7,234 bases of DNA from an uncultured Bacteroidales bacterium (GTDB taxonomy: Bacteria > Bacteroidota > Bacteroidia > Bacteroidales > Muribaculaceae), in contig USIY01000110.1 in NCBI GenBank assembly GCA_900554845.1, positions 1-7,234 of the forward strand. Direction: 5' to 3'. Shown here piece after piece: positions 1-5,747 of this stretch; the stretch's first letter is position 1, and each line of letters starts with the position of its first letter. The notes under the pieces are model-generated. The model worked only from the letters and a program-made list of their open reading frames with translations, ran no database searches and had not been told where the DNA came from. The translations under genes and the position numbers were made by a program.

Positions 1-219
1 ACGATAAACCGTTCAAGACGCCCTTTGATGGCTGAAAAATCGCCTGATGAACTTTTTGAGGCCGTAAACGCCGGACTGAATTCAAGGCAGTGGTATTACA
101 GGCAGGCAAAGATCCGTTTCTGCGGCGACCAGCTGGAGGACCGCCGCCAGATTGACGATACTGTCGCAAAATTTCTTGCCGCTTATCCAGAGATCAGTAA
201 TACCGGATCCGCCGATTGA
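1..219 (+). CDS. C-terminal fragment of an unrecognised protein
   Basis: The reading frame is open from the first base and ends with TGA at 217-219, giving 72 visible residues. I take it as the 3' end of a gene that begins left of the window, because the frame has no stop back to base 1 and the possible starts at 25 (TTG) and 28 (ATG) have no promoter or ribosome-site context visible. The fragment is soluble-looking and mostly helical in character, rich in charged and aromatic residues (SRQWYYRQAKIRF, then LEDRRQIDD, then KFLAAYPEI). There is no membrane segment and no motif I can name. In other Bacteroidota I recall the tRNA-modification ATPase gene tsaE lying near this type of alanine-dehydrogenase-like gene, but this tail does not resemble TsaE to me. 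Function is unknown. The promoter in the following gap suggests it is not strictly required for transcription of the next gene. Confidence 0.6.
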   Translation, partial: TINRSRRPLMAEKSPDELFEAVNAGLNSRQWYYRQAKIRFCGDQLEDRRQIDDTVAKFLAAYPEISNTGSAD

Positions 220-232
220 CACGCCGCTAAAT

Positions 233-263
233 TTTGATAAGAAAAAGAAAATTGTTAATTTTG
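233..263 (+). promoter_or_regulatory. Bacteroides-type sigma-ABfr promoter
   Basis: A TTTG at 233-236 serves as the -33 element and TAATTTTG at 256-263 matches the -7 consensus TAnnTTTG exactly. The spacing between them is 19 bases, within the usual range for the primary sigma factor of Bacteroides. The region is AT-rich compared with the flanking coding sequence. Transcription would be expected to start about 5 to 10 bases after the -7 element, leaving a leader of only about 15 to 20 bases before the ATG at 289. It probably drives the alanine-dehydrogenase-like gene and the two glycosyltransferase genes after it. Confidence 0.75.
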
Positions 264-288
264 CTACATATACTAAACACCAGTTACA

Positions 289-1413
289 ATGGCAGAACAT
301 AAAAAAGAGGAAGCTGCAGCCGTAACGGAGACAGTACTGGAGCCGCAGCTGGAGCAGACACCGGGATCAACGCCGGGGTCCTCGATACATATCGGAATGG
401 TGGGGAATTACGCGGATTCCGATGAAACACGCATGCTGCTTACTCCGGAAGCCTGCGGCATGCTCACTTCCGCTGGAATCAAGGTGTCCATGGAAGCTGG
501 TGCGGGCGTGGACATCAGTTTCAGCGACGAAGCTTATTCCGAATACGGAGTGAAGATAGTGACGCGAGAGGACGCGTTGAAATGTCCCATAGTTTTGTCG
601 TTCATGCCGCTGAAGGCCAAGGATGTCAAGAAGATGACCAAAGGATCGGCCCTGATGTGCATGATGGGACATGATTTGTTCGAGAGCGCCACCATCAAGG
701 CTTTGTTGACGCAGCATATCAGCACGGTTTGTCTGGACAACATGTATTCCAATCATGAGGTTACGATTTTTGCGGATATTCTTGACGAGATCGACGGACG
801 CGGCGCTATAGTTTACGCCGAGGAAGCCTTGAGCTATCTTGGTGGCGGAAAGGGAGTGCTTCTGGCCGGCGTGGCGGGCTTGAATCCTTGCGAGGTCCTT
901 GTGATAGGGGCCGACCGCGCTTGCGTGCACGCCGCGAATTCTGCCGCGGCCAACGGCGCGAAGGTGGTGGTGATGAACAACGATGTCTCCGCTTTGGAAC
1001 TGATTCGCCCTTCGCTGATGCCGCAGGTGGAGCTGGTGGCCATACATCCCAGAGTATTGGCAAACCGCGTAAAGACCGCCGACGTGATAATTATGGGCAA
1101 CACTACGCGCGAGTTCAAGTTCCCGCAGGTGCTTTCATCGCAATTGAAGGACAATGTCTACGTTCTGGATCTGGCGGAAATGCATCCTTCTGTATCGGTG
1201 CCCAGGACTGTGGCCATGGCCATTTCGAATCCTCTGATCAATTTCTTCGACGAGATGCAGATCAAGGACGGGTTCGACCGGATGGTGGCCACCACCCCCG
1301 GCGTGCAGGTCGGTATGGTGACCTATCATGGCAAATTGGTGGACAAACTTATCGGATCATATACATCGCTGCCCAGCATCGACATCCGTGTGATGCTGTC
1401 GGAAACTAACTGA
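289..1413 (+). CDS. Alanine-dehydrogenase-like protein, divergent
   Basis: This encodes a 374-residue protein of the alanine dehydrogenase / pyridine nucleotide transhydrogenase alpha family. Residues 1-32 form a Glu-, Pro- and Thr-rich extension. The family core begins near residue 34 (IHIGMVGN), followed by the conserved ETRMLLTPEA stretch with the substrate-site Arg at 48, and GAGVDISFSDEAY at 71-83. A GKGVLLAGVAGLNP segment (187-200) leads into the Rossmann region. The end (YHGKLVDK near 346, then LPSIDIRVML) matches the C-terminal pattern that I recall from Bacteroidota alanine dehydrogenases. Several key features are absent: the nucleotide-binding glycines are replaced (GADRAC at 207-212 instead of GxGxxG), the acidic residue after the second strand appears as Asn, and the loop that normally carries the catalytic Asp looks about 30 residues shorter. 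Active enzymes make pyruvate, ammonia and NADH from alanine; this one may not. The ATG at 289 is preferred because it fits the promoter. A gap of 22 bases separates it from the next gene. Confidence 0.82.
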   Translation: MAEHKKEEAAAVTETVLEPQLEQTPGSTPGSSIHIGMVGNYADSDETRMLLTPEACGMLTSAGIKVSMEAGAGVDISFSDEAYSEYGVKIVTREDALKCPIVLSFMPLKAKDVKKMTKGSALMCMMGHDLFESATIKALLTQHISTVCLDNMYSNHEVTIFADILDEIDGRGAIVYAEEALSYLGGGKGVLLAGVAGLNPCEVLVIGADRACVHAANSAAANGAKVVVMNNDVSALELIRPSLMPQVELVAIHPRVLANRVKTADVIIMGNTTREFKFPQVLSSQLKDNVYVLDLAEMHPSVSVPRTVAMAISNPLINFFDEMQIKDGFDRMVATTPGVQVGMVTYHGKLVDKLIGSYTSLPSIDIRVMLSETN

Positions 1414-1435
1414 TAGAATATCCATAAAGACAGCG

Positions 1436-2542
1436 TTGACAGAACCGCAAAGGGACATATTGATTCATGTGGTGCCTTCCGCCAGATGGGGAGGCGTGGA
1501 ACAGTACGCTCTTGACATATGCCGTCATTATCATGCTTTGGGTTGGGACGTGTCGGCCGTGACGCGCGACGCCAAGGCGGTGGACAGCCATTTTATGGCC
1601 TACGGCATACCGTTGCGTCACGCTTTGTTCGGAGGATATTCCGACATGGGCTCCATATGGCAGATGGCAAGGACTTTCCGTACGATGCCGCGTGACCGGG
1701 TTGTGGTTCACGTGCATCGTTACCGCGACGCCTTCACTGTGCTTGCGGCACGCAAGATAGTGAACCGTCCCGACATACGGCTGGTCTCTACACGACACAC
1801 AGTGGCGCCGGGACGGGACACTCCTCTGTTCCGACGAATGTGCCGCAATGTGGACGCCGACATATTCGTTTCGCGCACGGCGCTGGAGGCATTTGCGTCA
1901 CCATGGACACGAAAGCGTTCCCCTTTGCCGGAAGAACGTGTGCATGTCATATACAACGGACTTTTTCTGGATGACAAGCCTTTGATGGCGGAGCCCCAGC
2001 GCGGACCTGTCACAGCCATCTGTCAAGGGCCTATTGTAGAGGGAAAAGGATTCGAGACTGTGATAGATGCATTGGCCATGTTGAAGCAACGCAATGTGAA
2101 ATTGCGTCTGCGGATTGCAGGATACGGAAATCCGGATTACATCGACGACCTGCGCCGCCGTGCCATTACGCGCGGAATCATGGAACAGATAGACTGGATA
2201 ATTCCGGCAGGAGATATTTACCTGCTGATAGGCGAAAGTCATTTTGGCGTGCAGGCGTCGGCGAGGCGCGAGGCTTTCGGTCTGGAGAGTCTCCGTTGCA
2301 TGGCTTGCGGCCGTGCGCAGGTATGCGTGCCGAACGGCGCCCAGTCGGAATATCTGGCAGAGGGCGTGACCGCTGTCTTCGCTCCTCCCAACGATTCCTC
2401 CAAGCTCGCCGACGCCATGATGCTTCTCGCACAGAATCATGAACTGCGCGATTCATTGGGAACAAACGCCCGCGCATATTATGAGCGTAATCTGAACTGG
2501 GAGCATTTCATATCCCGTATGGATAAAATATACAATCCATGA
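1436..2542 (+). CDS. GT4-type glycosyltransferase
   Basis: This encodes a 368-residue cytoplasmic glycosyltransferase with the two-Rossmann GT-B fold of family GT4, which transfers a sugar from a nucleotide donor to an acceptor. The acceptor domain begins at once with HVVPSARWGGVEQYALDI (11-28), the usual glycine-rich first loop. HVHRYRDAF is at 92-100, STRH at 118-121 and VIYNG at 171-175. The donor domain runs from about residue 193, with the family EGKGF at 202-206, IAGYGNPDY at 227-235, EAFGLESLR at 279-287 and NGAQSEYL at 300-307. The family EX7E motif has its first Glu at 279 but Arg at 287 in place of the second. The family Gly-Arg before KGF is Gly-Pro (198-199). I use the TTG at 1436 because the conserved fold starts only about 9 residues later and the next in-frame ATG would remove the glycine-rich loop. 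There are no membrane segments. The substrate cannot be told. The gene overlaps the start of the next one, implying coordinated synthesis. Confidence 0.86.
   Translation: MTEPQRDILIHVVPSARWGGVEQYALDICRHYHALGWDVSAVTRDAKAVDSHFMAYGIPLRHALFGGYSDMGSIWQMARTFRTMPRDRVVVHVHRYRDAFTVLAARKIVNRPDIRLVSTRHTVAPGRDTPLFRRMCRNVDADIFVSRTALEAFASPWTRKRSPLPEERVHVIYNGLFLDDKPLMAEPQRGPVTAICQGPIVEGKGFETVIDALAMLKQRNVKLRLRIAGYGNPDYIDDLRRRAITRGIMEQIDWIIPAGDIYLLIGESHFGVQASARREAFGLESLRCMACGRAQVCVPNGAQSEYLAEGVTAVFAPPNDSSKLADAMMLLAQNHELRDSLGTNARAYYERNLNWEHFISRMDKIYNP
2539..2542 (+). other. ATGA stop/start overlap
   Basis: The ATG of the DUF2723 gene (2539-2541) shares bases with the TGA that ends the glycosyltransferase gene (2540-2542). 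This arrangement usually means translational coupling. No Shine-Dalgarno sequence is evident just upstream, where the sequence is AT-rich (AAAATATACAATCC). Confidence 0.9.
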
Positions 2543-5500
2543 CACAGCAGACTTTGACACGCCGCGTATGTCTGGGCGTATGCTGGAGCGTCTTCGCGAT
2601 ACTTTTGGCCACATACTGGGCCACTGCCCCGGACACTGTCAGTTACTGGGACTGTCCGGAATATGTATCGGCCGCTTATTTGCTTGAGATAGGCCATCCT
2701 CCGGGCAATCCGTTATGGATGCTGGTGGAGCATATGGTGACTTTGCTGTCGGGTGCGGAACATGCGGCGTATGCCGTGAATCTGTCGAGCGGCGTTTTTT
2801 CCGCATTTGCGGGATTCTTTCTTGCCGGAATTGTGTTCCGTCTGACATTATGGATTTTGCGCGTCCGCAAACGGGATGGGGTCCCTGAAATATGGGGAGC
2901 GGCGGGGACCGCCATGGTGGCCGCTCTTTGCTTCGGTTGGTGCGACTCCACATGGTACTCGGCCGTTGAGGCGGAGGTCTACTCAATGTCCATATTCTTC
3001 ACGGCGCTGACAGTCTGGCTGATGGTGAAATGGGCGTTTGCCCGCGATCCGCTCGCCGCCAACCGTCTATTGGTTCTGATAGCCTACATATTCGGCTTGA
3101 GCATCGGCGTGCATCAGCTGAACCTGCTGGCCATCCCCGCCCTGGCATTGATATGGGGTGTGCGCAGAGGCGTCCGCAATCCTTGGAAACTGTTGCTGAT
3201 AGTAGGGTTGGGCATGTTGGTGGTAGGTGTAGTGCTGGTAGGCGTAATGCCCCATACCATCTCATTGGCGGCATGGCTGGAACTGTTTGCCGTGAATACA
3301 CTGGGTCTCCCTGTACTGACGGGCGTGATGGCTTTTGTGGTTTTGCTCGGAGTGCTGTTGCTGTGCTGTCTGGCATTGACGGCTCGTAAGGGACTGCGAC
3401 GGCTTAATATCTGTTTTTGGATGCTGTCCATGTTGCTGACAGGATACGGAGCCTATGCCCTCATACCTGTCCGCGGAGCCATTCCTTCTCCGGCCAATCC
3501 TACGATGCCCGGCGAACCTTTCTCGTTCGCACGTTATCTGGCGCGCGAGCAGTATGGAGGAGCTCCCCTTCTTTATGGCCGCACACCGTACAGCAAGCCC
3601 ATGTATCAGGAGGAGTGGGATTCCCGGACCAATCGTCCGGTCTATAGCCGATATGCCTTGAAAAAGGGGCACAGGATAATGATTCCGTATGAGGCTGGAG
3701 CACGCTTGGACGCGCGGATGGCGGGTCTTGCTCCGGAGGATTCCGCGGCGAACGCCCGTGTGATGGCATCGGGGCGTCCGGGATATCTGGTGAAAGGATA
3801 TTCAGTGAAAAACATCTATACTCCCGAGCTGAACTGTTGGTTTCCGCGTATCACCAGTTCGGATCCGCGCGATCTGAGGTCTTTCCGCGACTGGGTGGGA
3901 ATGGACACTGCCACCATGGACCGCGTGCGCGTTTCGGAAGCGTTCGACACGTTGGGGCGTCCTGTGGGCCGTATCAGAGGCGACGGTGTCCGCGACACGG
4001 TGTATTCTTATCGTCCCACTGTATGGCAAAACTTGGGAATGCTCGGTTCATATCAGATAGGGTATATGTATATGCGTTATCTGATGTGGAATTTCGTAGG
4101 AAGACAGAACGATATTCCATCCCAGGGAGAAGTGCAGCACGGTAATTTCATAACAGGCATAACCCCTGTGGACAATCTGATGCTCGGGGCGGAGGATTCG
4201 TTGCCGAGGGAGGCCGGCGAAGGCAATCCCGGACGTAACAGATATTATGCCATTCCTTTCCTGTTGGGTTTGATCGGACTGGGTTGGTTGATATGCTCTG
4301 GCAACCGCGCCCGCTCTGTGGCGGCCGTCACTATGCTTCTGTTTGTAATGACGGGAATCGCCATAGTGATATATCTGAACCAAAGTCCGGGAGAGCCGCG
4401 CGAACGTGATTATTCCTTCCTTGGATCGTTCTGGACCTTTTCCATATGGATAGGATTCGGAGCGTTGGCATTCGCGCGGTGGATGAAAACCCCGTGGGCT
4501 TACGCGCTGACCGTGATTGTGCCGGTATGGATGTGCGTTGAGAATTTCGACGATCATGATCGCCGGGGCCGTAACGCCGCGACAGAGATAGCCGTTGCGA
4601 CTCTGGAATCTTTGGCGCCCGACGCCGTAATCTTTGTAGACGGTGACAATTTTACCTTTCCGTTGTGGTACGCGCAGGAAGTGCTGGGAGTGCGGCAGGA
4701 CGTAAGGGTAGTGAATCTGTCGTATATGAGTTTGTCACGCTATAGCGCCAATCTGGCGGGGCCCTGGCGGAAATCACCGGCGTTGAAGACCGTATTGGGA
4801 CGCGAAGATATAATTTACGATGCGTTTTCCCGCGTGCGCATAGCTCGTGGAGTTTCCGACACGCTTCCTGCCGGAGAGATTTTGAAGATGTTGCGCGAGA
4901 CAGCTCCCACAGGAAATATGCCGGAAATCGAGGCCCGTTACGCGCGCATGTATGTGCCCGGGAGGGATTCGGTCACTGTGGATATGCGTGGGCTTTCGGC
5001 ATCGGGTTTTGGCAACGACATACGGTTCGCCAATCTGATGATGTTCGACATTCTTGCCAATATCGGCGATAGGCCGGTGTATTGGATGAGTTCCGCGCCC
5101 GATCATGCCAGACTGCATCTGCCCGATTCGTTGTTTACTCCGGCATTGTTCGGCATGAGATTTGGGGTGTATGGCGACAGCGTTGCTTTGGCCGATATTA
5201 CTAATGCCGTGGCACGGGTCAAGGCGCCCAACGATCTGAGTCGTCGCGTGTATATGGATGTCACTCCGGCGCGGATGACCGGTCTGATGCGTGTGGCGCT
5301 TATAATCGCAGCGCGGCGCCAGATGGCCGCGGGAAAATACACTGACGCATACCATACTCTCTACAAGGCCGACATTACGATAGGAAGCCATTATGCCTCA
5401 TATCCTATGGTGAACGACGGGGACACGGTGATGAATCCCAGAATGGAACTGGGTCGTCTGCAACTTGAGCTTGCCCCCAGATTGCGAGAGCCGTACCGGA

Positions 5501-5622
5501 CGGAAATGCGGGCCCGAGGGTTGATGAACCAATCGGCGGCGCGGCGCAGACTTGATGCCTGGACGCGCTATCGGAAGGCTCTCCCGCAAAGACTGCGCCC
5601 GACGATGGCCCCGGTGTCATGA
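2539..5622 (+). CDS. DUF2723 / GT117 membrane glycosyltransferase
   Basis: This is a 1027-residue polytopic protein of the DUF2723 family, also annotated as GT117 or protein O-mannosyltransferase-like, and typical in length (about 1000-1150). The N-terminal half has about eight hydrophobic segments (near 11-30, 77-104, 120-135, 148-166, 176-207, 215-237, 255-282 and 289-309). The signature DTVSYWDCPEY (32-42) and GHPPGNPLW (52-60) lies in the first outer loop; its acidic residues (Asp38, Glu41) are plausible catalytic or metal-site candidates by analogy with other GT-C enzymes. AVEAEVYSMS is at 142-151. A soluble stretch follows, with REQYG (336-340), YMRYLMWNFVGRQND (511-525) and GNFITGI (535-541). 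About four more membrane segments follow (571-587, 594-613, 627-647, 652-668), with GEPRERDYSFLGSF at 618-631 between them. The tail has NFDDHDRRGR (669-678), DGDNFTFPLWYAQE (701-714) and DVRVVNLSYM (721-730). The tail probably lies in the periplasm. The family is linked to protein O-glycosylation in Bacteroidota by inference; donor and acceptor are not shown here. Confidence 0.93.
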   Translation: MTQQTLTRRVCLGVCWSVFAILLATYWATAPDTVSYWDCPEYVSAAYLLEIGHPPGNPLWMLVEHMVTLLSGAEHAAYAVNLSSGVFSAFAGFFLAGIVFRLTLWILRVRKRDGVPEIWGAAGTAMVAALCFGWCDSTWYSAVEAEVYSMSIFFTALTVWLMVKWAFARDPLAANRLLVLIAYIFGLSIGVHQLNLLAIPALALIWGVRRGVRNPWKLLLIVGLGMLVVGVVLVGVMPHTISLAAWLELFAVNTLGLPVLTGVMAFVVLLGVLLLCCLALTARKGLRRLNICFWMLSMLLTGYGAYALIPVRGAIPSPANPTMPGEPFSFARYLAREQYGGAPLLYGRTPYSKPMYQEEWDSRTNRPVYSRYALKKGHRIMIPYEAGARLDARMAGLAPEDSAANARVMASGRPGYLVKGYSVKNIYTPELNCWFPRITSSDPRDLRSFRDWVGMDTATMDRVRVSEAFDTLGRPVGRIRGDGVRDTVYSYRPTVWQNLGMLGSYQIGYMYMRYLMWNFVGRQNDIPSQGEVQHGNFITGITPVDNLMLGAEDSLPREAGEGNPGRNRYYAIPFLLGLIGLGWLICSGNRARSVAAVTMLLFVMTGIAIVIYLNQSPGEPRERDYSFLGSFWTFSIWIGFGALAFARWMKTPWAYALTVIVPVWMCVENFDDHDRRGRNAATEIAVATLESLAPDAVIFVDGDNFTFPLWYAQEVLGVRQDVRVVNLSYMSLSRYSANLAGPWRKSPALKTVLGREDIIYDAFSRVRIARGVSDTLPAGEILKMLRETAPTGNMPEIEARYARMYVPGRDSVTVDMRGLSASGFGNDIRFANLMMFDILANIGDRPVYWMSSAPDHARLHLPDSLFTPALFGMRFGVYGDSVALADITNAVARVKAPNDLSRRVYMDVTPARMTGLMRVALIIAARRQMAAGKYTDAYHTLYKADITIGSHYASYPMVNDGDTVMNPRMELGRLQLELAPRLREPYRTEMRARGLMNQSAARRRLDAWTRYRKALPQRLRPTMAPVS

Positions 5623-5672
5623 CGTCGCGATGATGGCACCATGGGCAATTGGCAATCATTGTAATTCCTTCA

Positions 5673-5720
5673 ATAAAACAGCTCCGACCCGGGATAGAGT
5701 CGGAGCAGAATTTTATTGTA
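5673..5720. terminator. Bidirectional intrinsic terminator
   Basis: A perfect 8-base inverted repeat, GCTCCGAC at 5681-5688 and GTCGGAGC at 5699-5706, encloses a 10-base loop. On the plus strand it is followed by AGAATTTTATT. On the minus strand it is followed by TGTTTTATTG, the complement of 5671-5680. Both sides therefore have a GC-rich stem and a T-rich tail. It lies between two convergent genes, 58 bases after the DUF2723 stop and 41 bases after the TPR-gene stop, so it can end both transcripts. Confidence 0.82.
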
Positions 5721-5742
5721 CGTTTATTTTATTGTACGTTTA
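5710..5742. repeat. Perfect 16-base tandem duplication
   Basis: The unit TTTTATTGTACGTTTA occurs at 5711-5726 and again, without a mismatch, at 5727-5742. The base at 5710 also fits the period. It sits between the terminator hairpin and the stop codon of the minus-strand TPR gene, so it lies in that gene's 3' untranslated region. It also provides the T-rich tail for plus-strand termination. Confidence 0.96.
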
Positions 5743-5747
5743 AAGAA

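Noticed and set aside
204..211. Palindrome CGGATCCG near the end of the first gene
   Set aside because: Eight bases inside coding sequence, without a T-run or paired arms; expected by chance.
367..1047. Long open frame (226 codons) on the minus strand inside the dehydrogenase-like gene
   Set aside because: It lies wholly antisense to a recognised gene; its His- and Arg-rich composition is typical of an opposite-strand shadow, and it has no promoter or domain.
888..1409. Plus-strand open frame of 173 codons in another frame of the dehydrogenase-like gene
   Set aside because: Low-complexity Arg/Gly-rich translation, fully inside the real gene, with no start context. I also considered a frameshift explanation for the shortened loop, but the real frame resumes family similarity on both sides without a break.
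1898..2440. Minus-strand open frame of 180 codons inside the glycosyltransferase gene
   Set aside because: Antisense shadow with no recognisable domain.
4774..5391. Minus-strand open frame of 205 codons inside the DUF2723 gene
   Set aside because: Antisense shadow; His- and Arg-rich composition with no motif.
5641..5664. Imperfect repeats of CAAT/ATTG (GGCAATTGGCAATCATTG) after the DUF2723 gene
   Set aside because: Arms are short and broken; no convincing stem or known operator pattern.
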